Below, piece after piece: positions 6,948 through 14,776 of a stretch of DNA of 23,373 bases. The notes under the pieces are model-generated. The model did not search any database. It was not told where the DNA came from and worked only from the letters and a program-made list of their open reading frames with translations. A program made the translations under genes and the position numbers. The first letter of the stretch is position 1. Every line of letters begins with the position of its first letter. This DNA is from Oscillospiraceae bacterium (GTDB lineage: Bacteria; Bacillota; Clostridia; Oscillospirales; Oscillospiraceae), in contig CAJGCI010000015.1 of assembly GCA_904501855.1 (NCBI GenBank), forward strand, positions 1-23,373. The letters run 5' to 3'.

Positions 6948-7775
6948 TCAGAAAATGAACGTAAGCAACAGGGACACCACACCTATCACCCAGCAGTAAT
7001 ATGCAAAGTTCCCATACTGTTTCGCATCAATGATCTTTTTCATAATTTTAAGTGAAACGATTCCGAAACCGATCGCAAAAACCATTGCGATGAGTGCGCC
7101 GGGAACTTCACCCAGTGAGATCCCCCTGGAAACCGCCACACCAAGATCCACGATCACAATTCCGATCAAAGCAGGAATCGCCAGCATGTAAGTAAAATGA
7201 AGAGCCCGTTCACGACGAAGCCCGCAGGCGGTACCGGCGCCATATGCTGCTGCGACACGGGAGATCCCGGGCACAATGGCCGCGCACTGGCATATCCCGA
7301 CGATGACTGCCCGCCGGAAAGGAAATGCGCCTTCGGAATACTTTCCCTCCTGCATCTGATCGGTGGCATAAATCAGAACACCGTTCAAAAGAAGCATCAC
7401 GGAAACAAAAGCTGTCTTGACCGCAAGCGCACTGAACATGGAATAGAAGAACGCCGCAATCACCATGGGGATACTCGCAAATGCGATCATGGCAAACAGA
7501 CGTGCCTTGGGGTACCGCTTCTGCTCGGTCTGCTGATACTGCTGCATGCGATTGAGCATCAGCTGCTGCCGCATATTATTCAATTCCGTGCGAAACACAA
7601 AAATGACTGCGATCAGGGCACCTGCATGCAGAAGCGCCTGGAGAAAATAATAATCTCCGTCCGTAGTGACGCCAAACAGATGCTGAAGGACGGCCAGATG
7701 TCCGGAACCGGACACTGGCATGAACTCCGTCAGTCCCTGAACGATACCAAGCAGGATGGCATTCCAGATACTCAT
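6948..7775 (-). CDS. uppP: Undecaprenyl-diphosphatase, UppP/BacA family (divergent)
   Basis: UppP removes a phosphate from undecaprenyl diphosphate to recycle the lipid carrier for peptidoglycan and other wall polymers; it also affects bacitracin resistance. The 275-residue, largely hydrophobic protein shows both family motifs: GIVQGLTEF (10-18) with PVSGSGH (20-26), and VPGISR (168-173, R173). The usual first glutamate of the ExxxE motif is Gln here (Q13), a change seen in other Gram-positive members, while E17 is kept. The second motif continues VAAAYGAG rather than the usual SGAT/SAAT type. TAGGAG precedes the ATG at 7775. It is the first gene of the four-gene minus-strand cluster. Confidence 0.88.
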   Translation of the reverse strand: MSIWNAILLGIVQGLTEFMPVSGSGHLAVLQHLFGVTTDGDYYFLQALLHAGALIAVIFVFRTELNNMRQQLMLNRMQQYQQTEQKRYPKARLFAMIAFASIPMVIAAFFYSMFSALAVKTAFVSVMLLLNGVLIYATDQMQEGKYSEGAFPFRRAVIVGICQCAAIVPGISRVAAAYGAGTACGLRRERALHFTYMLAIPALIGIVIVDLGVAVSRGISLGEVPGALIAMVFAIGFGIVSLKIMKKIIDAKQYGNFAYYCWVIGVVSLLLTFIF

Positions 7776-7796
7776 AAAAATCTCCTACAATAGTAC

Positions 7797-7815
7797 TTCG
7801 CTGAAACCCAGCGAA
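7797..7815 (-). other. Small hairpin in the uppP leader
   Basis: TTCGCTG and CAGCGAA pair over 7 bp around a 5-base loop, starting 11 bases upstream of the uppP ribosome binding site. There is no T-tract after it. It may protect the 5' end or tune translation; no specific role can be shown. Confidence 0.4.
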
Positions 7816-7858
7816 TCGGGAAGATAATAAAAGTATTATGTAACCCTTCAATTTAACG

Positions 7859-7887
7859 ATTGTAACATATAAAAATAGAAATCACAA
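7859..7887 (-). promoter_or_regulatory. Promoter of uppP-ftsK(-mrnC-rqcH)
   Basis: On the minus strand TTGTGA (4/6), a 17-base spacer and TACAAT (5/6). It gives a leader of roughly 75 nt before the uppP ATG. Confidence 0.55.
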
Positions 7888-7923
7888 GTATTCGAACCAC
7901 ATTATCCTGTGCTGCCATGCGGA

Positions 7924-7956
7924 TTTTCCGTAAGCGGAAAACAAAATATTGTTTTG
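7924..7956. repeat. Two adjacent inverted repeats between divergent promoters
   Basis: TTTTCCG/CGGAAAA (7924-7941, 4-base loop) is followed immediately by CAAAA/TTTTG (7942-7956, 5-base loop). They lie between the uppP promoter and the promoter of the membrane protein gene, outside both transcripts. They could be protein-binding sites or chance dyads in AT-rich DNA. Nothing else is evident in the 287-bp gap between the two genes. Confidence 0.35.
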
Positions 7957-7976
7957 CACAAAATTCACGAATAATA

Positions 7977-8005
7977 TTGAACGGAATATGATAATTTAAT
8001 ATAAT
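7977..8005 (+). promoter_or_regulatory. Promoter of the 241-residue membrane protein gene
   Basis: TTGAAC (4/6), a 17-base spacer and a perfect TATAAT, giving a leader of about 50 nt. Confidence 0.65.
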
Positions 8006-8062
8006 AATTTCATTCTATTACAGTATTGTTTCTGTCTGAAAATCAGAAAAGGAGCGCATAAA

Positions 8063-8788
8063 ATGAAACGAGAAATATTTACCACCACTTTGTTTCTTGC
8101 GATCAGCATCCTGATGACGTTCTCTGCCCTGCTTGGACTTATCGGCGGAACCATCGACGTATTCAGCGTGCTCCTCGCGATCTCATTCTGGATGCTTTAC
8201 AGCAATGCGAAATCCGGTAAAGCTCTCTCCGGATTTGGTCTCGGCATTGGAACGGTAAAGGCCATGTGGATCGTCGGCTGGGTCATTACCGGAGTATTCG
8301 CAGTAGTGGGAATTATGCTGATGTTTATTCCAAAATCCGTCGTTTCTTCGGCAATTGACTATTCCGTCAGCATCACAGGCCCCGGCTCGGAAGAAATGCT
8401 GGATTCTGTCCTGGACTTTTTCTCACAGTATGGTGTGATCTGGCTGGGTGTCGCTCTCCTTCTTCTGGCTGTTGTGATTGCGGTTGTCAACATCCTGTAC
8501 AACCGCCGATTCTGCCAGTTCACGGAATCTCTTCGGGATTGTATGGATAAACCCGAATGGTTTCCGGAAGAAGCGGAACCTCTGAGAAAATGGATGCTCG
8601 TTCTTGGTATTCTGAGCTGTCTCGGCATCTTCGGTTACGTCTTTAATGATCAGTCGTCACTTCAAAATGTCTGCCGCGGCGTAAGCATGATCCTCGGCTC
8701 TGTCTGGATCCGCAATCTTGACGATTACCGCCTTGAAGAGATCATTATCCAAAACACCCCGTCGAACGAAGACTCCTGGTATTCGTGA
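8063..8788 (+). CDS. Membrane protein of unknown function
   Basis: I do not recognise this 241-residue protein. Hydrophobic segments suggest about five membrane passes (roughly 8-30, 32-46, 68-92, 122-147 and 176-196). Between the third and fourth is a stretch (about 93-120) with GPGSEE, and between the fourth and fifth a polar part (about 150-175, CMDKPEWFPEEAEPLRKW). The C-terminal tail is acidic and polar (LEEIIIQNTPSNEDSW). There are no enzyme motifs. The coding call is firm: AAAGGAG lies 8 bases before the ATG, a consensus promoter precedes it and a textbook terminator follows. It is transcribed alone, divergent from uppP and upstream of cdsA, so its neighbours hint only loosely at an envelope role. 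Confidence 0.85.
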   Translation: MKREIFTTTLFLAISILMTFSALLGLIGGTIDVFSVLLAISFWMLYSNAKSGKALSGFGLGIGTVKAMWIVGWVITGVFAVVGIMLMFIPKSVVSSAIDYSVSITGPGSEEMLDSVLDFFSQYGVIWLGVALLLLAVVIAVVNILYNRRFCQFTESLRDCMDKPEWFPEEAEPLRKWMLVLGILSCLGIFGYVFNDQSSLQNVCRGVSMILGSVWIRNLDDYRLEEIIIQNTPSNEDSWYS

Positions 8789-8795
8789 TACTGCA

Positions 8796-8827
8796 CCGCC
8801 GGCTTATTGCCGGCGGCTTTCTTTTAT
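8796..8827 (+). terminator. Intrinsic terminator after the membrane protein gene
   Basis: CCGCCGGC and GCCGGCGG form a perfect 8-bp G+C stem with a 5-base loop (8796-8816), followed by CTTTCTTTTAT. Confidence 0.9.
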
Positions 8828-8850
8828 AAGCAATTAATTAAAAAACTATT

Positions 8851-8878
8851 TTGAATATGATTATGTCCATGTTATAAT
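8851..8878 (+). promoter_or_regulatory. Promoter of cdsA-dagK
   Basis: TTGAAT, a 16-base spacer and a perfect TATAAT preceded by TGT, which makes an extended -10 element. Confidence 0.7.
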
Positions 8879-8902
8879 AATTAAAATTTTAAATGCATTA
8901 TT

Positions 8903-8908
8903 AGGAGG
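8903..8908 (+). promoter_or_regulatory. Ribosome binding site supporting a TTG start for cdsA
   Basis: AGGAGG followed by 8 bases and TTG at 8917. No in-frame ATG is close enough to use this site. Confidence 0.75.
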
Positions 8909-8916
8909 CATACGCT

Positions 8917-9729
8917 TTGAAAACACGTGTCATATCTGCAGTGATAATGATCGTTGTCGCTGTTGCTTGCTTCGTCATTTCACCGTATACCCGTCTACTG
9001 ATCCTTCTGGCCGCGGCCGTGATCAGCATTCGTGAAGTATCCAATGTTTTTTCCAAACTAGACATGCACAGTTCCGAATGGGTTCTGTACTGTTTTGCAG
9101 TAGGCATGGCACTTCTCGCAGCACTCAGTGTTACTAAAGTCTTTTCGCCGGTGTTCTACATCGCATGGTTCTTCTTTGCAATGTTCCTCAGCATGTTTGA
9201 GGGAATTCGCAGCAAAAACATCCGGGGCAAAGGAGCCATGGCCAACACCAGCATCCTTATGTATCCCCTTTTCTCCTATGCACTGGTCATGGTGATCTCC
9301 GTTTCTCACGGATGGCAGCCTGTGATCATCATTGCATGTGCCGCGACCTGGCTCTGCGATACTTTCGCCCTGCTGGGCGGCAAATGGTGGGGTTCTCACA
9401 AGATCGCACCTTATACCAGTCCCAACAAGACCATTGAGGGCTGCCTTACCGGCGCAGCTTCTTCCGTCATCGCAGGTCTGATCGCAACACTGATCCTGAA
9501 ACTTCTCGGTTTCTATGTTCCGGTGGGCATCAGCATGCTGGTCGCACTGGTCGCTTCCACAATGGGTCAGGTCGGCGATCTCGCCGCTTCCCTTCTCAAG
9601 CGCACCGCAGGGATCAAGGATTATTCCAATCTGATTCCCGGTCACGGCGGCGCGATGGACCGGCTGGACAGCCTTCTGTTCTCCATTCCGACCTCGTGGT
9701 TCATGCTTTACGTGTTCAATATTATCTGA
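8917..9729 (+). CDS. cdsA: Phosphatidate cytidylyltransferase (CDP-diacylglycerol synthase)
   Basis: CdsA converts phosphatidic acid and CTP to CDP-diacylglycerol, the precursor of bacterial phospholipids, at the inner membrane. The 270-residue protein is hydrophobic throughout, with about seven or eight membrane segments. The diagnostic C-terminal signature is complete at 225-251 (S225, KR 228-229, KD 234-235, PGHGG 241-245, DR 248-249, D251). The upstream conserved parts are present as CDTFALLGGKWWGSHK (147-162) and SPNKTIEG (168-175). The start is TTG, chosen from the AGGAGG spacing. It is followed after 25 bases by a diacylglycerol kinase gene, a sensible pairing because both enzymes meet at phosphatidic acid. 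Confidence 0.95.
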   Translation: MKTRVISAVIMIVVAVACFVISPYTRLLILLAAAVISIREVSNVFSKLDMHSSEWVLYCFAVGMALLAALSVTKVFSPVFYIAWFFFAMFLSMFEGIRSKNIRGKGAMANTSILMYPLFSYALVMVISVSHGWQPVIIIACAATWLCDTFALLGGKWWGSHKIAPYTSPNKTIEGCLTGAASSVIAGLIATLILKLLGFYVPVGISMLVALVASTMGQVGDLAASLLKRTAGIKDYSNLIPGHGGAMDRLDSLLFSIPTSWFMLYVFNII

Positions 9730-9754
9730 TCTAGTGTGAGGGAGAGACAATTCC

Positions 9755-10654
9755 ATGGATGATTACAAAAAACTTCTTTTCATCATCAATCCGGTATCCG
9801 GACGCAAAAAGGGACTTCCCTATGTAACGGATATCATCCGTATCTTCTTTGAATACGGATACCTGACGACGACGATGCTGACCACCGCGCGTGGCGATGC
9901 CATTAATTTCACCATCGAATACGGACGTGATTTTGACCTCATCGTTTGTCTCGGCGGCGACGGAACGCTCAACGAAGTTTGCACCGGACTCGGCAAGGCT
10001 GGCATTCATGTTCCGGTGGGTTACATCCCCGCCGGCAGCACCAATGACTTCGCGGAATGCCACGGTCTTTCCACGAAAGTCCTTGAAGCAGCGGTCAATA
10101 TCATGGAGAAGGAAGCTCATCCCAGCGATCTCGGTAAAATGCATGACGGCTACTTCACTTATGTCGCCGCGGTAGGATCTCTGGCTTCTCTTTCCTACAG
10201 CACATCCCAGAAGATGAAAAACAGGTTCGGACATGCTGCCTACTTCACCGGAGCACTTCCCATTATTCTGAAACTGCGCACCACTTATCTGAAGGTAACG
10301 GATGATCAGGGCAACGTCTATGAGGGAGATTATATTTACGGCTCTGCTCTGAATTCCACTTCTCTTGCCGGTACCTTTGACATTCCGAAGAAATATGTGG
10401 ATGTTTCCGATGGCATCTTCGAGGTCTTCCTTGTGAAGAAGCCGAAAAACATCAAGGATTTCTATAATATCGTCACCGGCATGTTCGGACAGAACTACGA
10501 CAAGAGTGACAGCATTCAGTTCTTCCGCAGCAAGAGCCTCCATATCGAGACCGGAGAGGAAGAGACCGACTGGACCCTGGACGGCGAGCACTACCATGCT
10601 CCTACGTCTTTTGATATTGATAATATGCATCAATTTGTTTCCATCAAAGGTTGA
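9755..10654 (+). CDS. Diacylglycerol/lipid kinase, DgkB/YegS family
   Basis: Members of this soluble family phosphorylate diacylglycerol (or related lipids), returning it to phosphatidic acid. At 299 residues it has typical length. The DAGK catalytic signature GGDGT is at 67-71, followed by PAGSTNDFA (92-100). An N-terminal INPVSGRKKG (11-20) contributes to the nucleotide site, and the C-terminal beta domain ends with TDWTLDGEHY. GGGAGAGA lies shortly before the ATG. It follows cdsA in one operon: the kinase recovers diacylglycerol released by glycerophosphate polymer synthesis and CdsA reuses the product. A strong terminator follows. The exact lipid substrate is inferred from the context and not proved by sequence. 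Confidence 0.9.
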   Translation: MDDYKKLLFIINPVSGRKKGLPYVTDIIRIFFEYGYLTTTMLTTARGDAINFTIEYGRDFDLIVCLGGDGTLNEVCTGLGKAGIHVPVGYIPAGSTNDFAECHGLSTKVLEAAVNIMEKEAHPSDLGKMHDGYFTYVAAVGSLASLSYSTSQKMKNRFGHAAYFTGALPIILKLRTTYLKVTDDQGNVYEGDYIYGSALNSTSLAGTFDIPKKYVDVSDGIFEVFLVKKPKNIKDFYNIVTGMFGQNYDKSDSIQFFRSKSLHIETGEEETDWTLDGEHYHAPTSFDIDNMHQFVSIKG

Positions 10655-10680
10655 GATTCCTATCATTATTTACGAAATTG

Positions 10681-10722
10681 AAAATCGCTCTGAAAATCCC
10701 GATGGATTCTCAGGGCGATTTT
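10681..10722 (+). terminator. Intrinsic terminator of cdsA-dagK
   Basis: A long hairpin: AAAATCGCTCTGA pairs with TCAGGGCGATTTT (one G-T pair), and inside it AATCC pairs with GGATT around a CGAT loop. The flanking A- and T-runs could let it work in both directions. Confidence 0.85.
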
Positions 10723-10723
10723 G

Positions 10724-10752
10724 TTTACAAAGGATACTTCCCGTGTTAGTAT
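10724..10752 (+). promoter_or_regulatory. Promoter of the MATE transporter gene
   Basis: TTTACA (5/6), a 17-base spacer and TAGTAT (4/6), preceded by TGT (extended -10). It begins right after the dagK terminator. Confidence 0.5.
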
Positions 10753-10770
10753 TTTTCAAAATCAACGAAA

Positions 10771-10778
10771 AAAGGTGA
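10771..10778 (+). promoter_or_regulatory. Ribosome binding site supporting a TTG start for the MATE gene
   Basis: AAAGGTGA followed by 7 bases and TTG at 10786. The next in-frame ATG lies about 30 bases further on, with no comparable site. Confidence 0.65.
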
Positions 10779-10785
10779 CCATATT

Positions 10786-12159
10786 TTGGAAGAACAAGGT
10801 TCCAGCAGACTGCTCATGTTTGAACAGCAGTCCATTGGAAAACTGATGCTTAAATTCTCGCTGCCGGCGATCATTTCCATGGTCGTCAACAGCATCTATA
10901 ATATCGTGGACCAGATCTTCATCGGGTGGGGCGTCGGCTATCTGGGCAATGCCGCTACCAACGTCGCATTCCCTATCATGACGGTCGCAATGGCCTTAAG
11001 CACCATGATCTGTGACGGATGTGTCGCGTACTTCTCCCTGAAACTGGGTGAAAAGCGTTATGAGGAAGCCGCACGCACCATGGGCAACGGTGTCATGATC
11101 GCCGCAATCACCGGTCTTACCATGTTCTTTCTTGGTGAGATCTTTCTCAGTCCCATTCTGAAACTTTGCGGCGCCACAAAAAATGTATTCCCCTATGCCC
11201 ATGATTATGTTTCCATTACTTTGGTTGGATTTCCTCTTGTCTTTATCGCCATGACAATCTCCTCCCTGATCCGGGCGGAAGGAAATCCACGATACGCCAT
11301 GATCTGCATGCTTGCCGGCTGCATCACTAACATTGTTTTAGATGCTTTGTTCGTACTTGGTTTTGGCTGGGGCGTCAAAGGCGCTGCCTGGGCAACGGTC
11401 ATCGGACAGTTCCTGAATTTCTGCCTGTGCCTTGCCTACATTCCCCGTTTTCGCGACATTAAGTTCAGACCGGAAAACATGAAACCGAGACGGAACGTAC
11501 TGGGTGCATTTCTGCCTCTGGGCATCTCCAGTCTGTTTACCCAGATGTCTTTCGCCGTTGTTCAGGTATGTATGAACAACCAGCTGGTAAAATACGGTGC
11601 CATGAGCATCTACGGACCGGATATTCCTCTTGCGGCCCTTGGTATCGTTATGAAAGTCAATTCCATCATCATCAGTGTACTTGTCGGCATCAGCATCGGA
11701 AGCCAGCCCATCGTCGGATACAACTACGGTGCAAAGAACTATGACCGGGTCAAGAAGACCTATCTCCGGACCATCCTGATCGGCAGTATCGTTGCGGTCC
11801 TCGGCTGGTGCTGCTTCCAGCTGTTTCCGCAGAATATCGTCAATATATTCGGACAGGAATCGGAGCTGTATAACCAGTTTGCGGTTCTTTGTTTCCGCCG
11901 GTTCCTGGTCATGGTCTGTGTGGCAGGCATCACCGTTCCCACCGGAATCTTCTTCCAGTCCATCGGAAAGCCGGTCATCGCAATGATATCCACCATGGTA
12001 CGCCCTCTGGTCTTCTTTATCCCTGCTCTGTTCTTCCTGACCAGCCGCATGGGTATCGACGGTGCTCTATGGGCAGGTCCCTTCTCCGATCTGATGGCAT
12101 TCCTTCTGGTATCCACACTGGCGATCATAGAAATGCGGAAGCTGTCCGCAGCGGAATAA
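10786..12159 (+). CDS. MATE family multidrug or organic-cation exporter
   Basis: This is a 457-residue multidrug and toxic compound extrusion protein, an antiporter that uses Na+ or H+ gradients. Two homologous six-helix halves are visible. The first begins IGKLMLKFSLPAIISMVVNS and contains IYNIVDQIFIG (about 38-48). The second begins around 240 (LPLGISSLFTQMSF) and contains SIGSQPIVGYNYGAKNYDRV (about 305-324), a typical MATE half-repeat sequence. The family resemblance is closest to MepA-type exporters. It starts at TTG on the basis of an AAAGGTGA site. It is a single-gene unit with its own promoter and terminator, so the neighbours do not indicate the substrate. Confidence 0.92.
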   Translation: MEEQGSSRLLMFEQQSIGKLMLKFSLPAIISMVVNSIYNIVDQIFIGWGVGYLGNAATNVAFPIMTVAMALSTMICDGCVAYFSLKLGEKRYEEAARTMGNGVMIAAITGLTMFFLGEIFLSPILKLCGATKNVFPYAHDYVSITLVGFPLVFIAMTISSLIRAEGNPRYAMICMLAGCITNIVLDALFVLGFGWGVKGAAWATVIGQFLNFCLCLAYIPRFRDIKFRPENMKPRRNVLGAFLPLGISSLFTQMSFAVVQVCMNNQLVKYGAMSIYGPDIPLAALGIVMKVNSIIISVLVGISIGSQPIVGYNYGAKNYDRVKKTYLRTILIGSIVAVLGWCCFQLFPQNIVNIFGQESELYNQFAVLCFRRFLVMVCVAGITVPTGIFFQSIGKPVIAMISTMVRPLVFFIPALFFLTSRMGIDGALWAGPFSDLMAFLLVSTLAIIEMRKLSAAE

Positions 12160-12167
12160 AACAATGG

Positions 12168-12200
12168 AACGAAGCATCTTTAACGGATGCTTCGTTTTTG
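12168..12200 (+). terminator. Intrinsic terminator after the MATE gene
   Basis: AACGAAGCATC and GATGCTTCGTT form a perfect 11-bp stem with a 7-base loop, ending in a T-tract. Confidence 0.92.
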
Positions 12201-12225
12201 CTGTCTGGATTCTTTTTTGTTTTTA

Positions 12226-12254
12226 TTGTTATAAATGCAAAAATTTGCTATATT
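12226..12254 (+). promoter_or_regulatory. Promoter of the clostripain-like gene
   Basis: TTGTTA (4/6), a 17-base spacer and TATATT (5/6), about 60 bases upstream of the ATG. Confidence 0.5.
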
Positions 12255-12282
12255 AAAGTGTAAAGACAACTGCATTAAACGT

Positions 12283-12300
12283 TCTGAAGCATTCTTCAGA
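12283..12300 (+). other. Hairpin just upstream of the clostripain-like gene's ribosome binding site
   Basis: TCTGAAG and CTTCAGA form a 7-bp stem with a 4-base loop, ending directly before GAAAGGAA. It could affect translation initiation or mRNA stability. The pairing is seen; the effect is not known. Confidence 0.4.
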
Positions 12301-12313
12301 GAAAGGAACGAAA

Positions 12314-14716
12314 ATGGATAGAAATCGACCTCAAGGACGTGAAAAGCATGTCACTGAGAACGGCACCGGTGTCTACAAGAAAGATCAGGTACAGACATCC
12401 GGTCCTGTTGGAAGCGGACATGGTCCTGGGACTTCTGATCTGGGAACGGGTTCCTCGGAGAGTTCCGGAAGAAAATCCGGTGTCCGTTCTGTCACACGCA
12501 GTCCCATTTCCATTATTCTGATTCTCGCGATGCTCCTGTTCGGAGGCGGAAGCGGACTGTTCAACTCCGGCCTCGTCGGCGGCGGGTCCTCCGGCGGAGG
12601 AAATTCCTCCTCCCTGATCTCGTCGCTCAGCGGCGGTTCCAGCAGTTCCGCAGGATGGAAAAAGACATCCAATGTCGGTAAACTGAACACTTCCGTCGCA
12701 GACGGATCCCGGGCAAAACGCACTCAGATCCTCGGAAACGGTCAGGATACCGTTACCATGATGATCTACATGTGTGGAACGGACCTGGAATCCAAAAACG
12801 GTATGGCCACCTCCGATCTGATGGAAATGGTAAATGCCAAGCATACGGACAAGCTGAACATCCTTGTATATACCGGCGGCTGTTCCAGATGGAACAACAA
12901 GATCATCAGCAACACGAAGAATCAGGTCTATCAGGTTGCAGACGGCGGTCTGCGCTGTCTCGTAGCCGATGCCGGTTCCGGTGCGATGACGGATCCTTCC
13001 AATCTTGCATGGTTTATTCAGTACTGTTCTCAGAATTTCCCGGCAAACCGAAATGAACTCATCTTCTGGGATCACGGCTCCGGTTCTGTTCTTGGATACG
13101 GATATGACGAAAAGAACAAACGTGCCGGTTCCATGACGCTGGCCGGGATCAATGAAGCACTGAAAGCCGGCGGTGTCACCTTTGATTTTATCGGTTTTGA
13201 CGCCTGTCTGATGGCAACGGCAGAGACCGCTCTGATGCTGAACAATTACGCCGACTATCTCATCGGCTCGGAGGAAACGGAACCTGGCGTCGGCTGGTAC
13301 TATACCAACTGGGTCACGGACTTCTCCACCAACACCTCCATGTCCACCGTGGAGCTGGGCAAGGAGATCACGGATGAATTTGTTCGGGAATGTGCCAACC
13401 GGTGCCCCGGACAGCTCACCACATTGTCTGTCATCGACCTGGCGGAGTTCTCCAACACGGTACCATCCAAGCTGACTGCATTCTCTAACTCTGTCAGCTC
13501 CAAGATCGTCAACAAGGAATACAGCGAGGTCTCGAAAGCCAGAAGCCAGAGCCGTGAATTCGCCACCAATAACCGCATCGACCAGATCGATCTGGTGAAC
13601 CTTGCCTACAACATGAACTCCAACGAAGGCAATGACCTCGCCAACGCCATCCTCGGCGCGGTGAAGTACAACCGGACATCCTCCAACATGACCAACGCCT
13701 ATGGTGTGTCCATCTACTTCCCGTACCGCACTGCACGTCAGGTCGACTCCGCGGTGAAGACCTACAACGCCATCGGCATGGACGCCAGTTACTCCAAGGC
13801 GATCCAGGAATTCGCCAGCATGGAAGTCTCCGGACAGGCGGCGACCGGCGGAACCTCCAGCCCGTTGGGGATCCTTCTCGGAGGTCCCAGCGGATACAAT
13901 AGCTACGGCGGTAGTTCTTCCGTCTCCACTCCCACCATCGGTGCCGAGGATATTGCCAACCTGCTCGGTGCATTTCTGGGCGGCGGCAGTTCCATCAGCG
14001 GACTGAACAGCGGAAACACCGGCTTCTTCACCGGACGGTCCATGTCCACGGAAGATACGGCTTCGTATATTGCCGAGAATCTGTTCGATCCCAGTGCACT
14101 TGTATGGTCCACCAACGAGGACGGAGATCCCGTCATTGCACTGTCGGAAGAACAGTGGGATCTGGTGGAAACGCTGGATGTCAACATGTTCTATGACGAC
14201 GGCGAAGGGTACATCGATCTGGGATATGACAACACCTTTGATTTTGACGGCAACGGTGATCTTCTCGGAACGACGGACCGCACCTGGCTTTCCATCAACG
14301 GTCATCCGGTGGCCTATTATCATGACTATACCGAGACCAGCGGCTCTACCCCGGTCACCGTCGGTCATGTCCCCGCAAAACTCAACGGCACCCGTGTCGA
14401 TCTGATCATCATCTTTGATGAAGAGCATCCTCACGGATTTGTCAGCGGTGCCCGGGAAGTCTATGAAGACGAAGAGATCCAGGCCATCCCCAAAAACCTG
14501 GTCTCCATCAATCCCGGTGACGAGCTGGTATTCCTCTGTGATTACTACTCCTATGAAGGAAACTATCAGGCAAGCTATCAGCTGGGCGAAGCTCTGACCG
14601 CAACGGAAGACATGGAGATCTCCAATACCGATGTGGGCAGCGGCCCCGTCCGTGTCTCCTACCGGTTCACGGACATCTATCAGCAGCACTACTGGACGCC
14701 GACTATCGACGGCTGA
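12314..14716 (+). CDS. Membrane-anchored clostripain-family cysteine protease (peptidase C11)
   Basis: The 800-residue protein has a polar N-terminus (1-62), one membrane segment (about 64-79, PISIILILAMLLF), a Gly/Ser-rich linker (about 77-112) and a C11 protease domain from about 145 to 500. The catalytic His-Cys dyad is clear: H254 in FWDHGSG and C298 in GFDACLM, with the core strand MMIYMCGTDLES before them. The lack of a normal signal peptide and the internal helix suggest a type II anchor with the protease outside the cell. After the protease comes a second Gly/Ser-rich stretch (about 518-570) and an unrecognised C-terminal domain (about 580-800). That domain contains a DFDGNGDL segment resembling a calcium-binding loop. 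Clostripain cleaves after Arg; the specificity here is unknown. It is transcribed alone. Confidence 0.9.
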   Translation: MDRNRPQGREKHVTENGTGVYKKDQVQTSGPVGSGHGPGTSDLGTGSSESSGRKSGVRSVTRSPISIILILAMLLFGGGSGLFNSGLVGGGSSGGGNSSSLISSLSGGSSSSAGWKKTSNVGKLNTSVADGSRAKRTQILGNGQDTVTMMIYMCGTDLESKNGMATSDLMEMVNAKHTDKLNILVYTGGCSRWNNKIISNTKNQVYQVADGGLRCLVADAGSGAMTDPSNLAWFIQYCSQNFPANRNELIFWDHGSGSVLGYGYDEKNKRAGSMTLAGINEALKAGGVTFDFIGFDACLMATAETALMLNNYADYLIGSEETEPGVGWYYTNWVTDFSTNTSMSTVELGKEITDEFVRECANRCPGQLTTLSVIDLAEFSNTVPSKLTAFSNSVSSKIVNKEYSEVSKARSQSREFATNNRIDQIDLVNLAYNMNSNEGNDLANAILGAVKYNRTSSNMTNAYGVSIYFPYRTARQVDSAVKTYNAIGMDASYSKAIQEFASMEVSGQAATGGTSSPLGILLGGPSGYNSYGGSSSVSTPTIGAEDIANLLGAFLGGGSSISGLNSGNTGFFTGRSMSTEDTASYIAENLFDPSALVWSTNEDGDPVIALSEEQWDLVETLDVNMFYDDGEGYIDLGYDNTFDFDGNGDLLGTTDRTWLSINGHPVAYYHDYTETSGSTPVTVGHVPAKLNGTRVDLIIIFDEEHPHGFVSGAREVYEDEEIQAIPKNLVSINPGDELVFLCDYYSYEGNYQASYQLGEALTATEDMEISNTDVGSGPVRVSYRFTDIYQQHYWTPTIDG

Positions 14717-14723
14717 CATCAGA

Positions 14724-14767
14724 ACAAAAAAACGGATCCCTGAGAACTCTCAGGGATCCATTTTTTA
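14724..14767. terminator. Bidirectional terminator between convergent genes
   Basis: GGATCCCTGAG and CTCAGGGATCC form a perfect 11-bp stem with a 4-base loop (14734-14759). A run of A lies on the left and of T on the right, so it has a proper T-tract on both strands and serves both the protease gene and the aminopeptidase gene. Confidence 0.92.
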
Positions 14768-14776
14768 TATGCATTT

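Noticed and set aside
6923..6982. An upstream ATG for ftsK that would add 20 residues
   Set aside because: It overlaps the uppP coding sequence and gives a Cys-rich N-terminus unlike FtsK; the MANNAAKKK start is more natural.
12580..12640. A GGAGGAA/TTCCTCC palindrome in the clostripain-like gene
   Set aside because: It falls in low-complexity Gly/Ser codons, where such palindromes arise by chance.
12296..14719. An 807-codon open frame antisense to the clostripain-like gene
   Set aside because: It mirrors the full length of a clear protease gene, has no recognisable domains and no ribosome binding site, and is a codon-usage artefact of the sense gene.
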